Assembly (NCBI GenBank): GCA_030693515.1
Contig: JAUYAK010000010.1
Coordinates: forward strand, 1-64,000
From: Opitutaceae bacterium
Lineage (GTDB): Bacteria; Verrucomicrobiota; Verrucomicrobiia; Opitutales; Opitutaceae
Reading direction: 5' to 3'
DNA: 64,000 nucleotides
Shown here in pieces: positions 24,769 to 33,958 of the stretch (position 1 is the stretch's first letter; every line of letters starts with the position of its first letter). The notes under the pieces are model-generated. The model was not told the origin of the DNA and made no database searches. It saw only the letters and a program-made list of their open reading frames with translations. Position numbers and translations under genes: made by a program.

Positions 24769-27645
24769 ATGGCCCACGATCTGAAAGACACTCTGCAGCT
24801 TCCCAAGACGGACTTCCCGATGCGCGCCGGACTCGCGCAACGTGAACCCGGCCGGGTGGCGCATTGGGAAAATATTGGCCTCTACGATGCCATCCAAAAG
24901 AAACGCGCCGGCCGCCCCGCCTTCGTGCTGCACGACGGGCCGCCATTCACCAACGGCGATGTCCACATCGGCACCGCGCTGAACAAGTCGCTCAAGGATT
25001 TCGTGAACCGCTACAAGTCCCTGCGCGGCTTTCGCACGCCCTTCGTGCCCGGTTGGGACTGCCACGGCCTGCCCATCGAGCAAAAAGTCTCCCGCGAAAT
25101 CCGGGATGAAAAACTCACGCTCACCACCGCCGAGACCCGCGCGCGCTGCGATGCGTTTTCCGAGAGTTGGATCACGAAGCAGACCGCGCAGTTCAAGCGC
25201 CTCGGCGTGCTCGCCGACTGGAAGAACGAATACAAGACCAAGGCCCCCGCCTTCGAGGCCGACATCGTCCGCACCTTTGCCGCGTTCGTCGAGAAAGGCC
25301 TCGTCTATCGCAGCAAGAAACCCGTTTACTGGAGCATCCCGTTCGAGACCGCCCTCGCCGAAGCCGAAATCGAATACAAGGACCACACCTCGATCGCGAT
25401 CTGGGTGAAGTTCAAGGTGCCGGAGGAGGAGGCGAAAAAATTTGGTCTGCCCACCGACAAGCCCCTGTCCGTCGTCATCTGGACGACCACGCCGTGGACG
25501 ATCCCGGCCAACCTCGCGATCGTGCTGCACGCACTTGTTGTCTACTGCCTAATCAACACTGGCACGGAGAGACTGCTTGTCGCTGAAGAGCGTGTTGAAG
25601 AAGTCGCTGCGGCTGCTAAACTCACCTCCTACACAATCGAACTGAAGGACAACTTAGGTTGGGCCGGAGGCGAATTTGAGGGCCTTCAAACGCGCCATCC
25701 CTTCATCGACCGCGCGTCGCCCGTCGTCCTCGCCGACTACGTGACGACCGACAGCGGCACCGGCGCCGTTCACACCGCGCCCGGCCATGGCGCGGACGAC
25801 TATCTCACCGGCCTCAAGAACAAGCTCCCGATCTACTGTCCCGTCGGGCACGATGGCCGCTACGCCGACGACATCGATTACCCGGCCCTGGCTCTCCCCG
25901 CCGACCTGCTCGGCATCTCCGCGCTAGAGACGGTCGAAGACCTCGCCGCAAAGAAACCCGCACCCGCCAATCTTGCCGTCCTGAAAAAACTCGCCGAATC
26001 CGGCGCGCTGCTCGCCAAGGCGAAATATAATCACAGCTACCCGCACTGCTGGCGCTCGAAGACCCCGATTATTTTCCGCGCGGTGGACCAGTGGTTCGTC
26101 TCACTCGACAAGGCCAATCGCCGCGACCTCGCGCTTGAGGAAATCAAAAAGATCTCCGCCGCCCAGGGCTGGATTCCTGCTTGGGGCGAAGCGCGCATCC
26201 GCGGCGCTGTCGAGTCGCGGCCCGATTGGTGCATCAGCCGCCAGCGCTCCTGGGGCGTTCCGATCCCGGCCTTCTACGACGAGAACAAAGCCGCCTACCT
26301 CGATGCCGGCGTGGCGCGCGCTGTCGCCGACAAGTTCGCGCAGCACGGCACCAACCTCTGGTATGACGCCACGCCCGCCGAAATCCTAGCCGGCGTCACC
26401 CTTCCCGCCGGCTGGCCCGCGCCCAGCGCGCTGACGTGCGGCCGCGACACGCTCGACGTGTGGCTCGATTCCGGTTCGTCGCACGCCGCTACGCTCAAGC
26501 GCGGCCAGGGCGGCACGTCGTGGCCGGCCGATCTCTACCTCGAAGGCAGCGACCAGCACCGCGGCTGGTTCCAGTCCTCGCTCTGGACGAGCGTGATCGC
26601 GTTCGACGCGGCGCCTTACAAGGCGGTGCTCACGCACGGCTTCATCGTGGACAAGGCACGGCAGAAAATTTCCAAGAGTTCCACCTACCAGAAACCGCAG
26701 ACGAGCGACGCCTACGTGGCGCAGCACGGCGCCGATGTCATCCGCCTCTGGATCGCCTCACAGGATTTCCGCGACGACATCCCAGTGGACGAGGAGATTC
26801 TCAAAAATGTCGGCGAGTCCTACCGGCTTTTCCGCAATACCTTTCGCTACCAGCTCTCGAACCTCTTCGATTTCGACGCGGCCCAGGATGCCGTGCCCGT
26901 CGCGCAGATGGACACGCTCGACCGCTGGGCACTGCACCAGACCGCCGCGCTGATCCGCGAGTGCACGGCGGCCTACGATGCCTACGAGTTCCACCGGGTT
27001 TACCAGCTCTGCAACCAGTTCTGCGCGGTCACGCTCTCGGCGGTCTATCACGACATCCTGAAGGACCGCCTCTACACCCACGGCACGCGGTCGGCGCTGC
27101 GCCGCAGTTCGCAGACGGCAATCCACCACATCTTCCATGCGCTCGTGCGCGTGCTGGCGCCGGTGCTCACGTTCACCTGTGACGAGGCCTTCAGCTACGC
27201 CGCCGCGAATGCCGAATACACGGACGATTCCATCCACCTGCAGGACTGGCCCGTCGCGCCCGCCGCCTGGACCGATGCCGCCATCGAGGCCGATATCGCC
27301 GCGCTCCTCAAAGTCCGCGCGCAGGTGAATGAGGCCATCGAGCCGCACCGCGCCGCGGGCAAACTCGGCAAATCCCTCGACGCCGCGATCACGCTGACCG
27401 CCGCCCAGGGCGATCCGACCGCCGCGCTGCTGGAGAAGCACCGTGATTTTCTGCCGGAGCTGCTGATTGTCTCGCACGTCGCGCTCGCCCCGGGCAGCAT
27501 CGGCGATGCGGTGCAGGTCGCCGTGCGGCCGTGCAGCGAACTCGGCCATGTCCGCTGCCCGCGCTGCTGGCGCTGGGTGCCCGGCCTCTCCGCGACCGCA
27601 GCCGGCGACGTATGCCCGCGTTGCGCCGACGCCCTCGCGCCTTGA
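24769..27645 (+). CDS. ileS: Isoleucyl-tRNA synthetase
   Basis: 958 aa, close to E. coli IleS (938). HIGH-type motif DVHIGTALNKS near residue 66, KMSKS-type motif KISKS near 633, editing (CP1) domain between them with the VIWTTTPWTIPANLAI start and GTGAVHTAPGHGADDY, and a C-terminal zinc motif CPRCWRW...CPRCADAL near 930. It charges tRNA-Ile and edits mischarged Val. A segment of about 160 bases in the editing domain (roughly 25525-25680) has visibly lower GC and different codon choice (gttgtctactgcctaatcaa, gttgaagaagtcgctgcggc) than the rest of the gene. Confidence 0.96.
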   Translation: MAHDLKDTLQLPKTDFPMRAGLAQREPGRVAHWENIGLYDAIQKKRAGRPAFVLHDGPPFTNGDVHIGTALNKSLKDFVNRYKSLRGFRTPFVPGWDCHGLPIEQKVSREIRDEKLTLTTAETRARCDAFSESWITKQTAQFKRLGVLADWKNEYKTKAPAFEADIVRTFAAFVEKGLVYRSKKPVYWSIPFETALAEAEIEYKDHTSIAIWVKFKVPEEEAKKFGLPTDKPLSVVIWTTTPWTIPANLAIVLHALVVYCLINTGTERLLVAEERVEEVAAAAKLTSYTIELKDNLGWAGGEFEGLQTRHPFIDRASPVVLADYVTTDSGTGAVHTAPGHGADDYLTGLKNKLPIYCPVGHDGRYADDIDYPALALPADLLGISALETVEDLAAKKPAPANLAVLKKLAESGALLAKAKYNHSYPHCWRSKTPIIFRAVDQWFVSLDKANRRDLALEEIKKISAAQGWIPAWGEARIRGAVESRPDWCISRQRSWGVPIPAFYDENKAAYLDAGVARAVADKFAQHGTNLWYDATPAEILAGVTLPAGWPAPSALTCGRDTLDVWLDSGSSHAATLKRGQGGTSWPADLYLEGSDQHRGWFQSSLWTSVIAFDAAPYKAVLTHGFIVDKARQKISKSSTYQKPQTSDAYVAQHGADVIRLWIASQDFRDDIPVDEEILKNVGESYRLFRNTFRYQLSNLFDFDAAQDAVPVAQMDTLDRWALHQTAALIRECTAAYDAYEFHRVYQLCNQFCAVTLSAVYHDILKDRLYTHGTRSALRRSSQTAIHHIFHALVRVLAPVLTFTCDEAFSYAAANAEYTDDSIHLQDWPVAPAAWTDAAIEADIAALLKVRAQVNEAIEPHRAAGKLGKSLDAAITLTAAQGDPTAALLEKHRDFLPELLIVSHVALAPGSIGDAVQVAVRPCSELGHVRCPRCWRWVPGLSATAAGDVCPRCADALAP

Positions 27646-27669
27646 TCATTTCCCCATCCCAAACTCCCC

Positions 27670-28614
27670 ATGGCCTCGAAATCCAAAAAGCCCGCCCCAA
27701 AAAAACCCGCGTCCAAGCCAGTCGCCAAAAAGGCCGCGAAGCCGCCTGTGAAGCCGGCTAAAACGGCTAAACCCACCAAACTGGTCAAACCGGCGCCTGC
27801 CAAAGTCTCGAAGGCAATCAAGCCCACCAAGCCCCCGGCTCCTGTGAAGCCCGTGAAAGCATCTCCCACCATGGAAAAACCGTCCAAAAAAACCGCCCTG
27901 CGCGACAGCATCCTGAAGCGCAAGACGGCCACCAAGCCCATCGCCTTCAGCCTTGATGAAGTTCGCGCCATCGCGAAGACCGTCACGAGCAAGACCGCCG
28001 CGCCGTTCCCGGCCGCCGGCGCCAAGGCGGCCGCCGCGAAATCCGCCCTCGCCGTCGAGAAAGTGAAGCCGCAGCACGTGAAGGCCGCCTCGCTCGCCGA
28101 CATCCTCGGCTTCAACCCGAAACGCGGCAAACCCGCCTCCTCCTCGAGCGACGAGAACGTGCCCGAGAAATTCAAGCGCTACTTCAAGCTCCTGATCGAT
28201 CTGCGCACGCACCTCACAGAGGGCATCGAGCGCCACTCCGAGGAGACGCTCAAACGCTCCGCCAAGGAAGACAGCGGCGATCTCTCCTCCTATGGCCAGC
28301 ACATGGCCGACGCGGGCACCGACACCTTCGATCGCGACTTCGCGCTCAGCATGGTCGCCAACGAACAGGAGGCCCTCTCCGAGATCGAGGCCGCCATCAA
28401 GCGCATCCACGCCGGCAGCTACGGCGTCTGCGAGGCCACCCAGAAACCCATCGCCAAGGATCGCCTGCTCGCCGTGCCCTTCACCCGCTACACCGCCGAG
28501 GCCCAGAAGGACCTCGAGCGCAACCGCCACCGTTCCCGCACCCAGGCTGGTCTCTTCGGCGAGATGGGCGAAGATGGCGGCAAGATGATGGACGACGGCG
28601 GTGGCGACGAGTGA
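27670..28614 (+). CDS. Lys/Ala/Pro-rich protein with TraR/DksA-like C-terminus
   Basis: 314 aa. Residues 1-75 are a low-complexity Lys/Ala/Pro tail like eukaryotic H1 histones (KKPAPKKPASKP style repeats), expected to bind nucleic acid. Residues about 165-300 match TraR/DksA proteins: a helical coiled coil with RDFALSMVANEQEALSEIEA, then the finger region GSYGVCEATQKPIAKDRLLA and FTRYTAEAQKDLE. The zinc site is degenerate, since only one Cys remains (GVCE) and the usual second pair is replaced (TAEAQ). The charged coiled-coil tip includes DFDRDF-like FDRDFA. Probably a transcription factor acting through the RNA polymerase secondary channel. Lies 24 bases after ileS and 44 before lspA. Confidence 0.8.
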   Translation: MASKSKKPAPKKPASKPVAKKAAKPPVKPAKTAKPTKLVKPAPAKVSKAIKPTKPPAPVKPVKASPTMEKPSKKTALRDSILKRKTATKPIAFSLDEVRAIAKTVTSKTAAPFPAAGAKAAAAKSALAVEKVKPQHVKAASLADILGFNPKRGKPASSSSDENVPEKFKRYFKLLIDLRTHLTEGIERHSEETLKRSAKEDSGDLSSYGQHMADAGTDTFDRDFALSMVANEQEALSEIEAAIKRIHAGSYGVCEATQKPIAKDRLLAVPFTRYTAEAQKDLERNRHRSRTQAGLFGEMGEDGGKMMDDGGGDE

Positions 28615-28658
28615 CCGATCGCCTGCATTGCGATTCCTGATTTTCGATTGCCACCACC

Positions 28659-29228
28659 ATGCCGACGGAACCGGACGAACTCCGCCCATCGGACGTGCCT
28701 GCGGCTAATCCGCCGATCATCGAGAACCAGAAATCGCGGAGGGCCCGCATAGCGGCCTACCGCCGCCTGCTGGCCATCGCCATGGTGGTGTTCGCCCTCG
28801 ATCAGGCGACCAAGCTTTGGATTCTCGCGCGCGTGCCGTTCGATCCGATGCACTCGCATGGCGTCGGGCAGGACATCGAGGTCATCCGCGGATTTTTCTA
28901 CATCATCCACGTCGGCAACACCGGCGCCGCCTGGAGCATGTTTTCCGGCCAGAGCGTGCTGCTCGCGCTGCTCGCGATCGGCACCTTGGGCGGGATCTTT
29001 TTCTGGCGCCACTCGCTCGGGCTCCGCGATCCCCTGGCTCAAGTAAGCTTCGGCCTCCTCTGCGGCGGCATCGTCGGCAACCTCGTCGACCGCCTCGCGC
29101 ACGGCCACGTGATCGACTTTCTCGATTTTCATTTCGGCAGCTACATCTACCCGACGTTCAATGTGGCCGACTCCGGCATCTGCGTCGGCGTGCTCTCCTA
29201 CCTCTGGTTGTCCCTGCGCGCGAAGTAG
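28659..29228 (+). CDS. lspA: Lipoprotein signal peptidase (signal peptidase II)
   Basis: 189 aa. Four membrane helices and all family motifs: FALDQATKLW (first helix), NTGAAWSMF, GGIVGNLVDRLAHGHVIDFL with the first catalytic Asp region, and YPTFNVADSGICVG with the second. It cleaves the signal of lipid-modified prolipoproteins. The ileS-lspA linkage is old and widespread in bacteria, here with a DksA-like gene between, which is also a known arrangement. The N-terminal extension (about 28 residues before the first helix) is longer than in E. coli. Confidence 0.95.
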   Translation: MPTEPDELRPSDVPAANPPIIENQKSRRARIAAYRRLLAIAMVVFALDQATKLWILARVPFDPMHSHGVGQDIEVIRGFFYIIHVGNTGAAWSMFSGQSVLLALLAIGTLGGIFFWRHSLGLRDPLAQVSFGLLCGGIVGNLVDRLAHGHVIDFLDFHFGSYIYPTFNVADSGICVGVLSYLWLSLRAK

Positions 29229-29308
29229 CGCGCAGATTCTCCCCCGCCCGGCGCGATTTTGCGCCTAGCTTGACCCGGCGCCTCGTGCCACCCCGGCCGC
29301 GGCTCCGA

Positions 29309-29349
29309 TTCCAACCGTGACACCCGCAGCCGTGCCCTTACGGTTGGAA
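29309..29349. repeat. Inverted repeat just upstream of the sulfatase gene
   Basis: TTCCAACCGT at 29309-29318 and its exact complement ACGGTTGGAA at 29340-29349 flank 21 bases, 14 bases before the sulfatase ATG. It could be an operator for a dimeric regulator or a translation-blocking hairpin. No known regulator consensus was recognised. Confidence 0.55.
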
Positions 29350-29363
29350 ATCCCCCTCGCCCC

Positions 29364-30914
29364 ATGAGTCTTTTTTCCCGGCTGCTCCGCGCGTTCGCGT
29401 TTCGCTCCTCTCTGCTCGTCGGGCTGCTCGGCGTCGGCCATGCAATCCTCCACGCCGCGCCTGCGCGCCCCAACGTCCTCATCATCACGATGGACGACAT
29501 GAGCTGCGACTCCGTTGGCGTTTACGGCTGCAAGCTCAAGGACACCACGCCGCACATGGATCGCCTCGCGACGCAGGCGCTGCGCTTCACCCACGCCTTC
29601 GTGCAGGTCGGCAACTGCATGCCTTCGCGCAACGTGATGTTCTCGGGCCGCTACCCGCACAACAACCGCGTCGAGGGTTTCTACATGGTCAAAGACCCGG
29701 GCTATCCCGTGATGGCCGACCTCATGAAGGGCGCGGGCTACTTCACCGGCATCCGCGGCAAGGTCGCGCACTCCACGCCCTATTCGCCCTACCCCGCCTG
29801 GGACGCGATCCTCGACACGCTGCCCGACGGCTCGACCGCGCACATCAAGAACGTCGCGTCCTACCACGCCTCCACCCGGCACGGGATCGCGCTGGCGAAA
29901 AAAGCCGGAAAGCCATTCTGCCTGAACATCAACATCTCCGATCCCCACAAGCCGTTTTGGAACGAGGACGGCCGGCCCGAGGTGAACAAACCGAGCCGCG
30001 TCTTCACCGCCGCCGAGGTGCCGGTGCCCGGCTTCCTGCCCGACGATCCCCAGGTGCGCGAGGAACTCGCGCTCTACTACTCGTCCGTGCGCCGCGGCGA
30101 CGACTGCCTCGGCGAGGTGCTGCGCGCCCTGCGCGAATCCGGCGAGGACGAGCGCACGGTGATTTTCTTTTTATCCGACCACGGCATGCCCCTGCCGTTT
30201 GCGAAGACACAGCTCTATTTTCACAGCACGCGCACGCCCTGGATGATTCGCTGGCCCGGCGTGACGAAGCCCGGCACCGTCGACGACACGCACTTGATCT
30301 CTGGCGTCGATCTGTTGCCCACGCTCCTGGATGTCACCGGCGTCGCACACCCGCCGGGCATGGACGGCCGGAGTTTTGCGGCCGTGCTGCGCGGCGAGAC
30401 GCAGGCCGGCCGCGACTACGTCGTTTCCGAATACAATGAAAACTCCGGCGGCTTCCGCCACCCGATGCGCGCGCTCATGACGCGCGACTACGTCTATCTT
30501 TTCAATCCGTGGTCCAACGGCACGCGCGCGATGGCCACCGCGACCAAGGGCACCGTCTCCTACCGCCGCATGCAGGCGCTCGCCAAAACCGATCCTACCG
30601 TGGCGGCACGGCTCAAGCTCTTCGACCATCGCGTGCCCGAGGAACTCTACCGCAACACCGACGACATCGACGCCCTCCACAACCTGATCGCCAGTCCCTC
30701 GCACCGCGCCGCACGCGATCGGCTCACTGCAATGCTCGACGCGTGGATGGTCAGGACCGGCGACGGGATGCTCGACGTCTTCCGCCATCGTAACGATCCC
30801 AAGGCCCGCGAAGCCTACATGAAGCAAGCCGAGGCCGAGGCCGCCGAGCGCAACGGCGCCAAGACCAAAAAAGGCGGCAAGAAAAAGGCCGCCCCAGCCG
30901 TGCCGGACCTGTGA
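29364..30914 (+). CDS. Secreted sulfatase (formylglycine type)
   Basis: 516 aa with a long signal peptide (SSLLVGLLGVGHAILHAAPA). NVLIITMDDMSCDSVGVYG gives the metal-binding Asp pair; NCMPSRNVMFSGRYP carries the C-x-P-S-R motif whose Cys becomes formylglycine. FFLSDHGMPLP supplies the C-side metal site. Ends in a Lys-rich tail. Substrate unknown; this type is common in Planctomycetes and Verrucomicrobia that degrade sulfated glycans. Its stop overlaps the GTG of the next gene by four bases, so the cytochrome protein is made from the same message. Confidence 0.88.
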   Translation: MSLFSRLLRAFAFRSSLLVGLLGVGHAILHAAPARPNVLIITMDDMSCDSVGVYGCKLKDTTPHMDRLATQALRFTHAFVQVGNCMPSRNVMFSGRYPHNNRVEGFYMVKDPGYPVMADLMKGAGYFTGIRGKVAHSTPYSPYPAWDAILDTLPDGSTAHIKNVASYHASTRHGIALAKKAGKPFCLNINISDPHKPFWNEDGRPEVNKPSRVFTAAEVPVPGFLPDDPQVREELALYYSSVRRGDDCLGEVLRALRESGEDERTVIFFLSDHGMPLPFAKTQLYFHSTRTPWMIRWPGVTKPGTVDDTHLISGVDLLPTLLDVTGVAHPPGMDGRSFAAVLRGETQAGRDYVVSEYNENSGGFRHPMRALMTRDYVYLFNPWSNGTRAMATATKGTVSYRRMQALAKTDPTVAARLKLFDHRVPEELYRNTDDIDALHNLIASPSHRAARDRLTAMLDAWMVRTGDGMLDVFRHRNDPKAREAYMKQAEAEAAERNGAKTKKGGKKKAAPAVPDL

Positions 30915-33850
30915 AGACCGTCGCCTCAGTCGGGCTGCTGCTCAGCGGCCTGCTCGCGGCTCGCGCGGCCGAGTTTAAGTTCCCCGGCCAGACCTTGCGC
31001 GTGCCCGATGGCTTCACCGTCGAGCTCGTCGCGGGCCCGCCCACCGTGAACCGCCCCATCTCGATCGCGTTCGATCCGCAGGGCCGGCTCTACGTCGCCG
31101 ACTCCTCCGGCCTGAGTGATCGCGCGCCGGCGCAGTTTGCCCAGAAACCGCACCGTATCGTGCGCTTGGAGGACCGCGACGGCGACGGCCGCTACGAGAC
31201 CTCAGTCGTGTTCGCCGAAAACATGATGCTCCCGCAGGGCGCACTCTTTCACGCCGGCTCCCTCTTCGTCGCCGCGCCGCCGCACATCTGGAAACTCACC
31301 GATACGAACGGGGACGGAATCGCGGATGAGCGCACCATCTGGTGGGATGGCGGTTCGCTCACCGGCTGCGCCAACGATGTGCACGGTCCCTACCTCGGGC
31401 CCGACGGCTGGTTCTACTGGACCAAGGGCGCGTTTGCCGAGCAGAAGCACACGCTCGGTGACGGCACGCCGTTCGTCTCGCGCGCCGCCCACATTTACCG
31501 CGCGCGTCCAGACGGCTCGCGCCTCGAGCCCGTGATGACCGGCGGCATGGACAACCCCGTCGGCCTCACCTTTGCCGCCAACGGCGAGCGCTTCCTCAGC
31601 GGCACCTTCTTCATCACGCCCTCCGCCGGCCAGCGCGACGGCCTCATCCACGCGATCTACGGCGGGGTCTATGGCAAGGAGAACGCGGCCTCCGCCGGCC
31701 ACCCGCGCACCGGTGACCTCATGCCGATCATGACCCACATGGGCGCCGCCGCGCCCTGCGGCTCGACGACCTATCGCTCGGCCGGCTTCGGCCGCGACTA
31801 CACCGACAATCACTTCGTCTGCTACTTCAACCTGCGCAAAGTCTCGCGCCACGTGCTCGTGCCCGACGGCGCGACCTTCAAGACCCTCGACACCGACTTC
31901 ATCACCTCCGACAGCCCCGACTTCCGCCCGACGGACGTCCTTGAGGACACCGACGGCAGCCTGCTGATCGTAGACACAGGGGCGTGGTATAAAATCTGTT
32001 GCCCCAGCTCCCAGCTCGCGAAGCCGGACGTGCTCGGCGGCATCTACCGCGTGCGAAAGATCGGAGCTGCACATCATCGCCCGCTGAAAGGATTCATCAC
32101 ACTTCACGACGAGCTATGGGCTCTCGCCGGCTCTGATACCAGTGCGGCGGGCCGCGCTTTCGTGCGTGCACGCATCCTAGACGAGGATCCTCAGACCGCG
32201 CAAATCGCACTCCACCTCGCGAGCCTCTGGCGAGATACCGACGCCGTTGATCAAGTGCTACAGCGACTTGATGCCAACAACCTCGCAATCGTGCGCCTCG
32301 CCGCCGAGACACTCGGCCGCCTCCGGGATTCGCGCGCGATTGCGCCCCTGCTGCAAGTCGCCGGCCGCTTCGATAAAATCGCGCGCACGACGTCGGGCAC
32401 CCCCGCGAACAACTCCGATCGCACGCTTGAGCACTCGCTCATCTACGCCCTCATCGAGATCGGCCGCGGCGAGGATGTGCGCCGCGGCTTGCAGGCGGCC
32501 CCCGCCATCGCGCGTGTCGCGCTCGTCGCGCTCGATCAGATGCCGGGCGGGAATCTCCAGCCGGCCGACGTGGTGCCGTCGCTCAACTCCTCAGACTCGA
32601 TCCTGCGCAGCACCGCAGGTTGGATCGTGAGCCGACGGCCCGAGTGGGGCGACGCTCTGGCGCAGAGTTTTCGTGACCGGCTGACCAAGCCCGCAGCGGA
32701 CGACCTTGCGGCTCAGCTTGCACAGCTCGCGTCGGCCCCAGCCATCCAGCTGCTCATTGCAGATACGCTCGGCATCGCCAACCGCTCCGTCGCACTGGCG
32801 GCCATGCGCGGCGCAGGGCTGAAGGAGGCGCCGGCCGCCTGGCTCGCCGCGCTCGTGCCATTGCTCGATGGGCCTTCGCATCGCGCGGCCGTCGCCACGG
32901 TGCGCACCCTGGCATTGCCGAAAGTCCCGCCCGCCGAGTTCCTCGCGGCCCTCGCCGACCTCGGCCGCAACTCGGTCGTCGATCCCGCCACCCGACTCGA
33001 CGCCCTCGCCCTCGCCGTGGCGTCACTCCCGTCGATCGACCCGGAACTATTCGCTTTCCTGCGCAGCCAGCTCGACGCGAGCCAGCCCGCGCTCCAGCGC
33101 TCCGCCGCGGCGGCGGTTTTGGCCAAGGCCCCGCTCTCCACCGAGCAGCAGTTGAAACTCGCGGGGGTGATGTCATCCGTCGGCGCGCTTGAGGCACCGA
33201 AGCTCCTGCCCGCCTTCGAGCGCAAGCCCACGGAGGAACTCGGTCTTATCCTCGTGTCTTCGTTGCGTGAAGCGCGCGGGCTCGCCGGTCTCCGCCACGC
33301 CCAGCTCAAGCCGCTCTTCGCCAAATATCCCACCCGCGTGCAAGAGGCCGCCGCACCGCTACTCGAATCCCTCAACGCCGACATCAATCGGCAGAACGCC
33401 CGCATCGACGCACTCCTGCCCACGCTCACCAGCGGCGACATCAACCGCGGTCACCTCGTCTTCAACAGCGAGAAGACCGCCTGCACCCTCTGCCACAAGA
33501 TCGGCTACCGCGGCGGCCTGATCGGGCCCGACCTCACCGCGATCGGGAAAATTCGCAGCGAACGCGACCTGCTCGAGGCGATCGTGTTTCCGAGCGCCAC
33601 GCTGGTGCGTGGCTACGAGCCGGTCACCGTCGTCACGAGGGGCGGCGAATCGCACACCGGCATCGTGCGCACGGACGATTCCGAGGCCGTCATCCTCGTC
33701 ACCGGCCCGGAGTCCACACAGCACATCGCACGGGCCGACATCGCCGACATGCAGCCATCGGGCATCTCGTCGATGCCACCCGGCATGGATGCCGTGCTGA
33801 CGCCCCAGGAACTCGCCGATCTCGTCGCCTTCCTCAAATCGCGGCAGTGA
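30911..33850 (+). CDS. PVC-type membrane-bound dehydrogenase with C-terminal haem c
   Basis: 979 aa with signal peptide (VASVGLLLSGLLAARAAE). Residues about 25-380 are a beta-propeller of the PVC-type dehydrogenase group (VPDGFTVELVAGPPTVNRPI, FDPQGRLYVADSSG, LTGCANDVHGPYLGPDGWFY). About 400-850 are HEAT-like helical repeats. About 860-979 hold one haem c site, CTLCH, followed by GLIGPDLTAIGK (Met-ligand region may be PPGM later) and LADLVAFLKSRQ. Presumably a periplasmic redox enzyme passing electrons from an unknown sugar-like substrate to a cytochrome. GTG start within the sulfatase stop (GTGA). Confidence 0.85.
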   Translation: MKTVASVGLLLSGLLAARAAEFKFPGQTLRVPDGFTVELVAGPPTVNRPISIAFDPQGRLYVADSSGLSDRAPAQFAQKPHRIVRLEDRDGDGRYETSVVFAENMMLPQGALFHAGSLFVAAPPHIWKLTDTNGDGIADERTIWWDGGSLTGCANDVHGPYLGPDGWFYWTKGAFAEQKHTLGDGTPFVSRAAHIYRARPDGSRLEPVMTGGMDNPVGLTFAANGERFLSGTFFITPSAGQRDGLIHAIYGGVYGKENAASAGHPRTGDLMPIMTHMGAAAPCGSTTYRSAGFGRDYTDNHFVCYFNLRKVSRHVLVPDGATFKTLDTDFITSDSPDFRPTDVLEDTDGSLLIVDTGAWYKICCPSSQLAKPDVLGGIYRVRKIGAAHHRPLKGFITLHDELWALAGSDTSAAGRAFVRARILDEDPQTAQIALHLASLWRDTDAVDQVLQRLDANNLAIVRLAAETLGRLRDSRAIAPLLQVAGRFDKIARTTSGTPANNSDRTLEHSLIYALIEIGRGEDVRRGLQAAPAIARVALVALDQMPGGNLQPADVVPSLNSSDSILRSTAGWIVSRRPEWGDALAQSFRDRLTKPAADDLAAQLAQLASAPAIQLLIADTLGIANRSVALAAMRGAGLKEAPAAWLAALVPLLDGPSHRAAVATVRTLALPKVPPAEFLAALADLGRNSVVDPATRLDALALAVASLPSIDPELFAFLRSQLDASQPALQRSAAAAVLAKAPLSTEQQLKLAGVMSSVGALEAPKLLPAFERKPTEELGLILVSSLREARGLAGLRHAQLKPLFAKYPTRVQEAAAPLLESLNADINRQNARIDALLPTLTSGDINRGHLVFNSEKTACTLCHKIGYRGGLIGPDLTAIGKIRSERDLLEAIVFPSATLVRGYEPVTVVTRGGESHTGIVRTDDSEAVILVTGPESTQHIARADIADMQPSGISSMPPGMDAVLTPQELADLVAFLKSRQ

Positions 33851-33856
33851 CGTGTC

Positions 33857-33931
33857 GTAGCGGGGGGCGTCCCGACTCGCCCTTTCAGGGCCCTCGGCCA
33901 AACCTCGGCGGGCAGGGACGCCCGCCGCTAC
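33857..33931. repeat. Inverted repeat GTAGCGG..GGCGTCCC between convergent genes
   Basis: The left arm GTAGCGGGGGGCGTCCC (33857-33873) and right arm GGGACGCCCGCCGCTAC (33915-33931) pair over 17 bases with one mismatch; the loop contains a further small hairpin (GCCCTTTCAGGGC). It lies between the convergent cytochrome and amidohydrolase genes and may serve as terminator for both. Confidence 0.75.
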
Positions 33932-33958
33932 CCAAGCCCATCGCCTGCCAGCAGGCTC

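Noticed and set aside
30911-33850. Possible fusion of two genes in the 979-aa cytochrome protein because GC drops slightly around 32000-32300
   Set aside because: The frame is continuous, the propeller-HEAT-haem order is normal for PVC-type proteins, and the drop is small.
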